Source of the DNA: Mycobacterium sp. AZCC_0083
GTDB taxonomy: Bacteria; Actinomycetota; Actinomycetes; Mycobacteriales; Mycobacteriaceae
Length of the DNA: 64,000 bases
Direction of reading: 5' to 3'
NCBI RefSeq assembly: GCF_014202335.1
Contig: NZ_JACHGP010000004.1
Span: 264,024 to 328,023, forward strand
The position numbers and the translations under genes were made by a program. This document shows positions 9,783 to 17,676 of this stretch, piece by piece; the first letter of the stretch is position 1; the number at the start of each line of letters is the position of its first letter. Under the pieces are notes generated by a model. The model was not told where the DNA came from. It worked only from the letters and a program-made list of their open reading frames with translations, and made no database searches.

Positions 9783-10599
9783 ACTGGCTCAGCACGAACT
9801 GAGCGCCCATAGGATCGCGGACCGTCGCAGACTTGGTCCACTCGGCGTCCTCGGTGTCGACGATCGTGCCGCCGAGTTCCTCGGCGGTGGCCGCGGAGGC
9901 GTCCCGGTCGCTGACGGCGAACGTCACCTGCCAGAGTTCGGGATGACCCTGCGGGATGATGCCCATCCACGCCACCGCGTCCTCGAACCCGGGTGGCGTG
10001 CTGATGTCGGCTTGCCGCGCCATGATGTCGGGGTCGACCGTCGCGGCGAGGTGAGCGCCGTAGCCCGGTCTGCGGATCATGGTCGCGAACCCGACGTCGT
10101 CGACCTCCCAACCGAACACCTGCGAATAGAACGTGGCGGCGGTGTGCGGATCCGACGTGAGCAGATCGCTGAAGTTCCACGTCCCCGGCGCGTTGACCAG
10201 TTGCGCGCCAAGCCGTTTGCGTGCCTGCCACAGTCGGAACTCGGCCCCTCGGGGATCGACGCACACGGCCAGCCGCCCACCGGGTCCGGCGTCGACCGGG
10301 GCAAGGATGACGGTGCCGCCTGCGGCGTCGACGGCCTTGGCGGTGGCGTCGGCATCGTCGACGGCGATGTAGGTGCGCCACGTGACCGGCTCGTCGTCGG
10401 AGTCCGCTGACGCGATCGCGGCGACGTCCTCCCCGCCGATGGTGGCGATGAGGTAGTTGCCAGGCGCATCGGCGGGTATCGCGTCGGTGAAGGTCCAGTC
10501 GAAGAGGCCGGCGTAGAAGCGCTTGGTCTCGTCGAGATCGTGGGCGACGGTTTCGATCCAGCTGGGGACGCCGTGTGGGTACGTCTTCGATTGGGTCAT
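9754..10599 (-). CDS. Double-domain VOC (glyoxalase/bleomycin-resistance fold) protein
   Basis: A 281-residue protein made of two VOC repeats. Each begins with a W-x(n)-D-x(3)-FY pattern: HDLDETKRFYAGLFDWTF near residue 19, and a second copy with AATFYSQVFGWEV near residue 150. Such proteins usually bind a metal and a small organic substrate, or act in drug or electrophile resistance; the substrate here is unknown. The ATG at 10599 is the natural start. It is a single gene converging with the membrane protein of the amine cluster, and a related double-VOC protein lies at 28058. Confidence 0.88.
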   Translation of the reverse strand: MTQSKTYPHGVPSWIETVAHDLDETKRFYAGLFDWTFTDAIPADAPGNYLIATIGGEDVAAIASADSDDEPVTWRTYIAVDDADATAKAVDAAGGTVILAPVDAGPGGRLAVCVDPRGAEFRLWQARKRLGAQLVNAPGTWNFSDLLTSDPHTAATFYSQVFGWEVDDVGFATMIRRPGYGAHLAATVDPDIMARQADISTPPGFEDAVAWMGIIPQGHPELWQVTFAVSDRDASAATAEELGGTIVDTEDAEWTKSATVRDPMGAQFVLSQFTPPKSSPS

Positions 10600-10636
10600 G
10601 TGCTCATGGTTCCCGATCGCACCGACACCTCAAACG

Positions 10637-11776
10637 TCAGCGGTACACCAGGCCCGACAGCCGCCAGGCCAGTGCACGCCGGACGGCGGGGATGCGCCCG
10701 GCCACGCCCATCGCGGTGTTGCGAATCGGCCGCACGGCGCGCGGCAACGTCGCCATCCTGGTGAGTCGGTCGGTCAACGTGATCACCTGCTGCGCGATCG
10801 GCCGCCGCGCCGCGGCGTAGTCGTCAAGTACCGCGTCGGGAGCGCCGCCAAGCACCCGGGTCAGAGCTTCGGCCAGCGCGACGGCGTCCTGGATGCCGAG
10901 GTTCATGCCCTGTCCACCCGCGGGACTGTGCACGTGGGCGGCGTCGCCCGCGAGCAGGATCCGGCCCGAGCGGTAGGTGTCGGCGACGCGGTGGTGGATG
11001 CGGAAGCGCGAACCCCACACCACGTCGGTGACCATCATCCGGCCTACGCCGTAGCCGCGGTCGTCGAGGATCCGCTGGACGAAGTCCGCAGACGGCACCT
11101 CGGGGGCATCGTCGACGGGGGCGACCACCCGGAACGCGCCGTTGGGTAGTGGCGCGACCACCGTGAGCCCGGCCGCCGCCCAGAACAAGACGACCTCGTC
11201 GGTGGGCGCTTCACCCGTCAGGTGCACGTCGGCGAGCACGAACGATTGCTCGTACTTGTCGCCGTGGAAGCCGATGCCCGCCTGTTCCCGCACGGTGCTT
11301 TGCATACCGTCGGCGCCAACGATGTAGGCGGCCCGGACGACGTCACCGTCCTCGAACGTGGCGGTGACCCCGTCGGCGTCCTGCACGACGGTGGCCAGCA
11401 CCTTGGGCCGGCGCACCTCGCCACCGAGTTCGACGACCCGTTCCAGCAGCAGCCGCTCGGTGTCGTTCTGGGGGAGCAGCAGCGTGTACGGATACGCGCT
11501 CGGCAGGCGGGAGAAGTCGATCGGTATGAGTACCTTCCTGCCGTCGCGGATGGTGAAGTTCGGCGCCTGGACGCCCTCCTTGACCATGCGGCGGGAGACG
11601 TCGAGACCTTCGAGCACCTCGAGGGTGCGGGCATTGATGGCACCTGCGCGCGACGTGTTGGCGCCTTCGGCCTGGCGGTCGACGATCGTCGCCCTGGTGC
11701 CTTTGGCCAGCATCGATGCGGCCAGGGTCAGGCCGGTGGGGCCGGCCCCGACGATGAGGACGTCGGTGTCGTTCAT
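10637..11776 (-). CDS. FAD-dependent aromatic-ring monooxygenase
   Basis: Group A flavoprotein hydroxylase of 379 residues. It has the dinucleotide motif DVLIVGAGPTGLTLA at the N-terminus (residues 5-19), the DG-type motif VGADGMQSTVR near the middle and the FAD-ribityl motif LLAGDAAHVHSPAGGQG. It would use NAD(P)H and O2 to hydroxylate a phenolic or similar substrate, in the cytoplasm. It is divergently transcribed from a TetR gene, with three palindromic operators of the form GCCAAC-N4-GTTGGC between them, so it is very likely the regulated target. Shorter than the 500-residue phenol hydroxylases, it lacks their thioredoxin-like C-terminal domain. The substrate is unknown. Confidence 0.92.
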   Translation of the reverse strand: MNDTDVLIVGAGPTGLTLAASMLAKGTRATIVDRQAEGANTSRAGAINARTLEVLEGLDVSRRMVKEGVQAPNFTIRDGRKVLIPIDFSRLPSAYPYTLLLPQNDTERLLLERVVELGGEVRRPKVLATVVQDADGVTATFEDGDVVRAAYIVGADGMQSTVREQAGIGFHGDKYEQSFVLADVHLTGEAPTDEVVLFWAAAGLTVVAPLPNGAFRVVAPVDDAPEVPSADFVQRILDDRGYGVGRMMVTDVVWGSRFRIHHRVADTYRSGRILLAGDAAHVHSPAGGQGMNLGIQDAVALAEALTRVLGGAPDAVLDDYAAARRPIAQQVITLTDRLTRMATLPRAVRPIRNTAMGVAGRIPAVRRALAWRLSGLVYR

Positions 11777-11802
11777 GGTGTTCTCCTTGCCTTGTCGTCT
11801 TT

Positions 11803-11878
11803 GCCAACGCGTGTTGGCATTCCCATGGTGCGCCTCGTCGCTAGAAAAGTCAACATGCGTTGGCCTACACTTGTTGGC
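11803..11878. promoter_or_regulatory. Three palindromic TetR operators GCCAAC-N4-GTTGGC
   Basis: The monooxygenase/TetR divergent region holds three 16-bp dyads: GCCAAC-GCGT-GTTGGC at 11803-11818 (perfect), GTCAAC-ATGC-GTTGGC at 11849-11864 and GCCTAC-ACTT-GTTGGC at 11863-11878. The last ends at the base before the TetR start codon and overlaps the second by 2 bp. This is a textbook arrangement for a TetR repressor controlling itself and a divergent enzyme gene. Confidence 0.85.
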
Positions 11879-12421
11879 ATGGGTAGGAAAGCCGATCAGA
11901 CCAAGGCCGTCATCCTGACCGCGGCCAGGGAACGCTTCGCCGAATCGGGGTACGAAGCCGCCACCATCCGAGGCATCGCAGCCGACGCCAACATCGACCC
12001 GTCAATGGTGATGCGCTACTTCGGCAACAAGGATCAGTTGTTCGCCGCGGCCGCGGAGTTCGACCTGCGGTTCCCCGACCTCACCGGCATCGAGCGGTCC
12101 GAGGTGGGCGTGGCGATGGCATCGCACTTCTTGGCGCGCTGGGAAGACGATGACGCGCTGATCGTGCTACTGCGCTCCAGCACTACGAATGCCGAAGCGG
12201 CCCAACGCATGATGGACATCTTCGCGGCGCAGTTGCTGCCTGCGATCGCAAAGCTGGTGCCCGACGACGCACCGCGTCGGGCTGGCCTGATCGCCACCCA
12301 GGTGCTCGGCATGGCGCTCTGCCGCTTCGTGTTACGGATTCCGCCGATCGTCGCGATGCCAAGGGATGAGCTGATCGAGTGGATCGGACCGACGCTGCAG
12401 CGCTACGTCGATGGCGAGTAG
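11879..12421 (+). CDS. TetR-family repressor of the adjacent flavin monooxygenase
   Basis: A 180-residue TetR protein. The N-terminal helix-turn-helix spans about residues 5-50 (ATIRGIAADANIDPSMVMRY followed by FGNKDQLFAAAA), and a variable ligand-binding domain follows. The start is the ATG at 11879, directly after the third operator dyad, so the mRNA leader is very short or absent. It probably represses itself and the divergent monooxygenase until an aromatic ligand binds. Its 3' end overlaps the convergent hydrolase gene by 19 bp. Confidence 0.93.
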   Translation: MGRKADQTKAVILTAARERFAESGYEAATIRGIAADANIDPSMVMRYFGNKDQLFAAAAEFDLRFPDLTGIERSEVGVAMASHFLARWEDDDALIVLLRSSTTNAEAAQRMMDIFAAQLLPAIAKLVPDDAPRRAGLIATQVLGMALCRFVLRIPPIVAMPRDELIEWIGPTLQRYVDGE

Positions 12422-13452
12422 CCCGGTTTGGCGAGCAGGTCCCGGATACCGGCGTCGATGAATGCCGTGTCCACGGGGTTCGGTCCACCTCCGGCGAAAT
12501 GACCCCAGATACCGGGAATGACTCGCACCTCACCTTGCGCGATGAACTGAGACGCCCAGTGTTCGTCCTCCGGCGGGAAGTAGAGGTCCTTCTCGGCAGG
12601 CATCGCCAGTAGCGGGCACCGGATCGAGGCAAGTGCCTTCTCGACGTCACCTCCGAATCCCGGTGTGTTGCCGACATTTCCGCTGTGCCAGGTACGGATC
12701 ATGGTGATCAGGTTGTTGGGGTCGCGCCCGTCGCGGAAGAAGTTCTCCCAGAACCCGTACAGGAAGTCGTCGAACGAGGTGAACCCCAGTTCGCGCCACG
12801 CCTCTTCCCAGTAGAACGCCTGTGAGAAACCCCAGCCCGAGTAGACCCGGGCAAACGCGCGTAATCCCTTGATGGGTAGCGCATCCGGGGAGTAGTCGCC
12901 GTCGGCCCATACGGCGTCTGCGGTGAGCGCGGCGATCAGCGACTCGAGGAAGACCTTGTTGTGCGGCGCGGTCTTGCTCGAGCCGCAGAACGGTGCGGCG
13001 CGTTGCACCATCTCGGGGTGACTTACGGCCCACTGATAGGTCTGGCCGGCACCCATCGACCATCCGGTCACCAGCGCGATGGTCGAAATGCCAAACTTCT
13101 CGGTGACCAGTTTGTGCTGCGCCTGCACCTGGTCGTAGAACGTCACGGCGGGAAAGCGGGCCCGATCGTAGGGCGCCGGGGTGTTCGACGGTGACGACGA
13201 CAGCCCGTTGCCGATCATGTTCGGAATGACGATGAACCATTCATCGGGGTTGAGCGCTTTGTCTGTGCCGATGAGCCATTCGTTGTCCGTATGCCACCCC
13301 GAATACCAGGTGGGGTAGACGATGACGTTGGTCTTGTCGGCGTTGAGCGTGCCGTAGGTCTTGTAGGCCAGTTTCGCGTCTCTTAGCGTGAACCCGCTCT
13401 GCAGCGTGAAGTCGCCGAGATCGAAGTACTCGGCATCGGTTGGTGCAGGCAT
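12403..13452 (-). CDS. Alpha/beta hydrolase of the MetX-like (homoserine acetyltransferase-like) family
   Basis: A 349-residue alpha/beta-hydrolase-fold protein. The nucleophile elbow is GWSMGAGQ, with the serine after GW; a late His in GIWGHFAGGG is a candidate for the triad. The overall pattern (LAYKTYGTLNADKTNVIVYP near the N-terminus) is that of the MetX-like group, many of which do not make methionine. The start is the ATG at 13452, preceded by a GAAAGGGA ribosome site. It lies 20 bp downstream of the acetamidase/formamidase gene, a pairing common in actinobacteria, so it probably serves the amide pathway as an esterase or amidase of unknown substrate. Confidence 0.88.
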   Translation of the reverse strand: MPAPTDAEYFDLGDFTLQSGFTLRDAKLAYKTYGTLNADKTNVIVYPTWYSGWHTDNEWLIGTDKALNPDEWFIVIPNMIGNGLSSSPSNTPAPYDRARFPAVTFYDQVQAQHKLVTEKFGISTIALVTGWSMGAGQTYQWAVSHPEMVQRAAPFCGSSKTAPHNKVFLESLIAALTADAVWADGDYSPDALPIKGLRAFARVYSGWGFSQAFYWEEAWRELGFTSFDDFLYGFWENFFRDGRDPNNLITMIRTWHSGNVGNTPGFGGDVEKALASIRCPLLAMPAEKDLYFPPEDEHWASQFIAQGEVRVIPGIWGHFAGGGPNPVDTAFIDAGIRDLLAKPGYSPST

Positions 13453-13472
13453 GATGAGATCCCTTTCAGCTC

Positions 13473-14717
13473 TTAGGTGCTCACCGCGCACTGGCCGCGG
13501 TCGATGCGTTGTGGGCCCTGCGCCGACGGCCGCACGTCGATGTCGAAGATCGCGGTCGGAACATAAAGCGTTGCACAGGAGTTCGGCACATCCACCACGC
13601 CGGACAGACGCCCTTCGACGGGGGCGGCGCCGAGCATGAGATAGACCTGTTCGCGCGTCCAGCCGAATTTCGAGAAGTACTCGATCGCATTCAGGCAGGC
13701 GTTCTGATAGGCCAATGTGCTGTCCAGGAAGTGCTGTTTACCGAACTTGTCGACCGAGAAGCCGACGAAGGTCAGGAACTCCGAGTATCGCGGTTCGACG
13801 TTGCCGGGCATGAAGATTGGGTTGGTGGTGACACCGTAGGTCTCCATACCGCCCTTGATGATCTCGACCCGCAGATCGATGTATCCGCCCATTTCGATGG
13901 CGCCACAGAAGGTGATCTCACCGTCGCCCTGCGAGAAGTGCAGGTCGCCAAGCGACAGGTTGGCCCCGTCGACGAACACCGGGTAGAAGATCCGGCTTCC
14001 CTTGGAGAGGTTCTTGATGTCCTGGTTGCCGCCGTTCTCCCGCGGGGGCGCCGTCCTCGCCGCCTCCGCCGCGACACGTTCGTAATCGGCACCGGTGAGG
14101 CCACCGAGCACCGCATTCACGGGCTGTGGCGGCAACGCCAGTGGCGGGACGCGATCGGGATCGGTCGCGATCAGCTCGGCCTCCCGGCTGTTCCAGGTGG
14201 CCAGCAGATCGGCGCTCGGCGCGGTCCCCATCAGACCGGGATGGATCAGTCCGGTGAACTCCACGCCTGGGATGTGACGGCTCGTCGCCTTCTGCCCGGT
14301 GAAGTCCCAGACGGCCTTGTAGGCCTGCGGGAACCAGTCGGTGAGAAAGCCTCCGCCGTTCTCCTTCGCGAACAGGCCGGTGTAACCCCAGCCTTGGCCC
14401 GCGACCGGTCCGGTCTCCTGCGGCACCGGACCGACGTCGAGGATGTCGACGACCAGGAGGTCGCCCGGCTGGGCTCCCTCGACGGCGAACGGTCCGGAGA
14501 GTTGGTGGACCATCGACAGGTCGCAGTCGCGGACGTCGTTCGCGTCGTCCGAGTTGACGATGGTTCCGTCGAACCACTCCTTGGACTCGACACGGAAGGT
14601 GTCGCCGGACTTGACCGTCGCGACGGCTGGAATGTCTGGATGCCACCGGTTGTGGCCGACCAATTCCTGCTCCCGGAACGGCTTGCTCTGATCGACGGGG
14701 AATATGACATCGGGCAC
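13473..14717 (-). CDS. fmdA: Acetamidase/formamidase
   Basis: Hydrolyses short-chain amides (formamide, acetamide) to the acid and ammonia. The 414-residue protein matches the FmdA/AmiE acetamidase family over its full length, with the conserved blocks GHNRWHPDIPA, VHQLSGPFAVEGAQPGD, HFSQGDGEITFCGAIEMGG and GGMETYGVTTNPIFMPG. It is the same family as the inducible acetamidase of M. smegmatis. The start is the GTG at 14717, with GAGGAG just upstream. It shares its strand with a MetX-like hydrolase (downstream) and an FmdB zinc ribbon (upstream). The MarR-like and AmiC-like genes at 15.3-16.8 kb are likely inducer-sensing components. Confidence 0.95.
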   Translation of the reverse strand: MPDVIFPVDQSKPFREQELVGHNRWHPDIPAVATVKSGDTFRVESKEWFDGTIVNSDDANDVRDCDLSMVHQLSGPFAVEGAQPGDLLVVDILDVGPVPQETGPVAGQGWGYTGLFAKENGGGFLTDWFPQAYKAVWDFTGQKATSRHIPGVEFTGLIHPGLMGTAPSADLLATWNSREAELIATDPDRVPPLALPPQPVNAVLGGLTGADYERVAAEAARTAPPRENGGNQDIKNLSKGSRIFYPVFVDGANLSLGDLHFSQGDGEITFCGAIEMGGYIDLRVEIIKGGMETYGVTTNPIFMPGNVEPRYSEFLTFVGFSVDKFGKQHFLDSTLAYQNACLNAIEYFSKFGWTREQVYLMLGAAPVEGRLSGVVDVPNSCATLYVPTAIFDIDVRPSAQGPQRIDRGQCAVST

Positions 14718-14874
14718 TGGTTGTCTCCTCGAGGGGGTGGTCGGTCTTCTAGGGTCGCGGGAGGCGATTGTGGCGCGGATCGATGCCGCTCCGTGGGCCA
14801 GCGGGGTCGGTCGATCTGGTGACCAGCCCAGGCGAGGACCTCGACTTCTCACGCATGTCAAGAGCTTTCAGGCC

Positions 14875-15027
14875 TCAGCTTGACTGTGTGGTCAGAGCCG
14901 GCAACGAGAACACCCGTCGTGCCGGTGCGCGACAAGACTCACATGTCAACGACGCGGGAGCAGTGCCGATTCGAAATTGGGTATTGATGAGTCCGTGTGT
15001 GGCGCAACGGTATTGGTATCCAGCCAT
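14875..15027 (-). CDS. fmdB: FmdB-like zinc-ribbon protein
   Basis: A 50-residue protein with a CxxH...CxxC zinc-ribbon pattern: YRCATHG near the N-terminus and LTCESCRAPARRVF about 20 residues later. This is the FmdB family of small putative regulators usually found beside formamidase/acetamidase genes. The ATG at 15027 begins MAGYQYRC, the typical start of the family. It lies 157 bp upstream of the acetamidase gene on the same strand. A 12-bp perfect palindrome sits about 30 bp upstream of its start. A role in controlling the amidase is inferred from family and position. Confidence 0.82.
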   Translation of the reverse strand: MAGYQYRCATHGLINTQFRIGTAPASLTCESCRAPARRVFSLPALTTQSS

Positions 15028-15057
15028 GACACCTCTCGGTGGAGCGTGCGGATTTAC

Positions 15058-15069
15058 TCCCATATGGGA
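15058..15069. promoter_or_regulatory. Perfect 12-bp palindrome TCCCATATGGGA
   Basis: A perfect palindrome 31 bp upstream of the FmdB start codon, in the otherwise featureless 230-bp region between the amide genes and the MarR-like gene. It is a candidate operator for the MarR-like protein or another regulator of the acetamidase operon. I did not find a second copy near the divergent MarR/AmiC start region. Confidence 0.4.
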
Positions 15070-15259
15070 ACATCTCCACGCTGAACCTACACCTTGCTCC
15101 GGCTGCGTCAAGAGACAGCGATCAGATCACCGGGGGTCACAGCGCCTGTTAACCAGCCGGTCACACGACGACGTTTCCGCGGGACGCGAGTTACATGCAG
15201 GCAACACCGGCGAACGTCCGCGGTGAGATCGATCGCGGAGGATTACGACGAAGCGAGAT

Positions 15260-15625
15260 CTACAGTGGGGAAACGCTCTGAGGTTTGACGCCTATCGCAC
15301 CGACGATCGTTGGCTCGACATCACGAAGGAGAGCTTGACCATGCGAGGACAGGCGCAGCGTAGTCCTGCGACGATCGCGCGGCGAGACCGTCCGGAAGAT
15401 GGCGCCGATCTCGACGAGGAAGTCCACGATCCGAGTCGCCGACGTCGACGGGATGACCAGTGCGTCAATCACATCGGACATCGAGCAGCCCGGGCTCGAC
15501 TCGATGCACGCGAGAGCGCGCCAGCGATCCACGGTGAGATCGGTACCGGCGAGCGCGTCTTCGATGCTCGCGACGACCAGCGATGCTCGTCTGAGCAACT
15601 CGAGTGTGTCCGCGACAGCTTCCAT
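15260..15625 (-). CDS. MarR-like winged-helix regulator
   Basis: A 121-residue protein with the MarR pattern: an N-terminal helix (MEAVADTLELLRRASLVV), a winged helix around SMSDVIDALVIPSTSATRIVD, and the wing motif SPRDRRRTTLRLSSHG. I chose the ATG at 15625; an upstream ATG at 15688 would overlap the divergent gene. It is divergent from an AmiC-like amide-binding protein and next to the acetamidase operon. In M. smegmatis the acetamidase is controlled by accessory regulators encoded beside it, so this protein is probably the DNA-binding component here. Confidence 0.85.
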   Translation of the reverse strand: MEAVADTLELLRRASLVVASIEDALAGTDLTVDRWRALACIESSPGCSMSDVIDALVIPSTSATRIVDFLVEIGAIFRTVSPRDRRRTTLRLSSHGQALLRDVEPTIVGAIGVKPQSVSPL

Positions 15626-15686
15626 GACCTGCCTTCTGAGACGAGTCCTCCAACCGTGCTCATACTGCGCCCGGAGGAGCACCAGC

Positions 15687-16814
15687 ATGCCAGATAGTGT
15701 GCCGGTGTTTGAAGCAGGAGCAACTCGACCAACGGAATTCCGAGTCGCTCTCGCGCTGCCGCGACGAGGTCCGGCCGGCATATTCGGGCTCGAGTGTCGC
15801 GCCGCAGCGGAGCTGGCGGCGGCCGAGATCGACGCGTCGGGCGGAGTCGCTGGTCGTACCGTGCAATTCGTCCACGTCGATGCCGGCGGCGACCCCGCGA
15901 CGACTGCCGCCACCATCACAGCGCTTCTGGACTCCGGCGCGATCGATGCCGTCACTGGGTGGCACCTCTCGAACGCTCGCCAGGCCATTGCCAAGGTCGT
16001 CGGTGGGCGAGTGCCGTATGTCTATGCTGCCGCCTACGAAGGTGGTGAGTGCAGCGACGGCGTGCTGTGCAGCGGGGAAGTTCCCGGCGATCAGATCGTG
16101 GCGTCACTGCACTGGTTGCGCACCGAGGCGCGGCTGCGCCGGTGGTTCATCGTCGGCAACGACTACGTGTGGCCGCGCGGAACGGCGGCGGCAACTCGAG
16201 TCGGACTGCAGGACACCGACATCTCGATCCTCGGTGAACGGTTCCTGCCGCTGGGCACCGACGCCCCAGCGGTCTGGGATCGAGTACTCGGCGAGGTCGT
16301 CCGCAGTGGGGCAGAAGGCGTCATGTCACTGCTCGTCGGGTCTGACGCGGTGCGGTTCAACCGTGCCTTCGGACGCATGGGGCTGGACGCGACGATCACT
16401 CGTTTCAGTCCCTTCACCGACGAGACCGTGATCCTCGCCAGCGGCGCCGACGCGACAGCGAACCTCTTCATCTCGGCGGGGTGGTTCGCAGGCCTTGGTT
16501 CTGCGTCGGCCGTCGAGTTCACCGCCGGTTTCGCCCGGGCGTTTGATCTGCTGAACGGGACCGCACCCATCGGCGAGTCAGCGGCGCCGCCCCCAGGCAC
16601 GATGGCCGAGACGACGTACTCGGCGGTCCATCTCTTGGCGGGTATCGCGAGCACCTCGGTACCGACGGTGCAGGACGCGCGGCGCGCATTCAGTAAATGG
16701 GGATGGGATTCCCCGCACGGGCCGGTCGACCTCGATCGCGGATCAGCGCGGCACCCAGTCCACCTGGCGAAGGCGCGCGGCGTCGAGCTCGATGTCATCG
16801 CGCAAGTCCGATGA
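15687..16814 (+). CDS. AmiC/urea-amide-binding periplasmic-binding-fold sensor protein
   Basis: A 375-residue protein of the type I periplasmic-binding fold (Leu/Ile/Val-binding family, AmiC/FmdD branch). Visible blocks are RRGPAGIFGLECRAAAELAA near the N-terminus, AVTGWHLSNARQAIAKVV, YAAAYEGGECSDGVLCSGE and ETTYSAVHLLAGIA. It lacks a signal peptide or lipobox, which fits a cytoplasmic amide sensor like AmiC and not a transport protein. The ATG at 15687 follows a strong GGAGGAG site. It is divergent from the MarR-like gene and close to the acetamidase. The likely role is binding short amides to control acetamidase expression (inferred). Confidence 0.87.
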   Translation: MPDSVPVFEAGATRPTEFRVALALPRRGPAGIFGLECRAAAELAAAEIDASGGVAGRTVQFVHVDAGGDPATTAATITALLDSGAIDAVTGWHLSNARQAIAKVVGGRVPYVYAAAYEGGECSDGVLCSGEVPGDQIVASLHWLRTEARLRRWFIVGNDYVWPRGTAAATRVGLQDTDISILGERFLPLGTDAPAVWDRVLGEVVRSGAEGVMSLLVGSDAVRFNRAFGRMGLDATITRFSPFTDETVILASGADATANLFISAGWFAGLGSASAVEFTAGFARAFDLLNGTAPIGESAAPPPGTMAETTYSAVHLLAGIASTSVPTVQDARRAFSKWGWDSPHGPVDLDRGSARHPVHLAKARGVELDVIAQVR

Positions 16815-16836
16815 ACCAGGAGCGGAACGCGGGGAG

Positions 16837-17505
16837 CTAGGCCTCGATCTCGCCGACGATGCGCCGCTCGATGCTGGCCCTGGCGATCGCGGGCAGCACC
16901 ACGAGGCCGTCGAGCTCGTTGCGGGCCTTGGCGTAGGCGTTGCGGCGTTCGTCGTGGGTGGCGGACTCGTCGGCCGCCACGCGGAGCAGAAGCTGCGCGC
17001 GTTCCAGCCGCTGCTGGCCCTCCGGCGAGAAGTCACTGCGTCGTCTGCGGATGGCCTCCGCCTCGGCCACGTCGAACGCCGACGCGTAGTCGTGCACCGC
17101 GTCGCGGTAGTCGAGTTGGGTCGCGCGGTCGCCGATGGCGTCGTCGACGGTCGCCGGGCGCAACAGGTCGGCGCGGCTGCGCGACTTGTGGAAGGCGACG
17201 GTGAGCGGTTGCCGCATGTCGGTCATCATCGGGAAGTCCAGCAGCTTGGCGACGTCCATCTCGTAGTCCAGCCAGCGCGCGTCGATGCGGTCGTGGTGTC
17301 CGAGGAGCTTGGTCAGCTCACGCCGCGACGTAACTTCGTCGACCTTGGCGCGCCCCGACGCCTCTGCGACCGCGATCTTGGTCTGCTGCTTGATCCGGAA
17401 CTTCTCCAGCCGGCGCTCGGCGCGGCGGTCGTTGGCCGCTGCGACCGCCCTGATGCCGCCGCCGATCATCCCGCCAAGCGGAAAGATCAGCCACCAGAAG
17501 TGCAT
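16837..17505 (-). CDS. Conserved membrane-anchored protein with coiled-coil region
   Basis: About 222 residues from the ATG at 17505. One N-terminal hydrophobic segment (HFWWLIFPLGGMIGGG) is followed by a charged helical region rich in Arg, Glu and Lys, suggesting a single-pass anchor with a cytoplasmic coiled-coil. A start at 17565 would add 20 residues, and neither start has a clear ribosome site. I recognise it only as a mycobacterial-type conserved hypothetical. It has no obvious functional link to its neighbours and its function is unknown. Confidence 0.72.
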   Translation of the reverse strand: MHFWWLIFPLGGMIGGGIRAVAAANDRRAERRLEKFRIKQQTKIAVAEASGRAKVDEVTSRRELTKLLGHHDRIDARWLDYEMDVAKLLDFPMMTDMRQPLTVAFHKSRSRADLLRPATVDDAIGDRATQLDYRDAVHDYASAFDVAEAEAIRRRRSDFSPEGQQRLERAQLLLRVAADESATHDERRNAYAKARNELDGLVVLPAIARASIERRIVGEIEA

Positions 17506-17676
17506 CACGGAGTCCACGGTTTCCAGAATGCCACCGCAACGAGCCCGACCCCCGAACTCGGCCATTCAGCGCGCAGCGAACACCGTGGTGGCCGCCATTC
17601 AGCCGCGAGACTGCGGTGAGATCGCCACACCGCGAGAATCGTCGATCTCCCAGCAGTCTCGAGATGGTTGGCTGGA

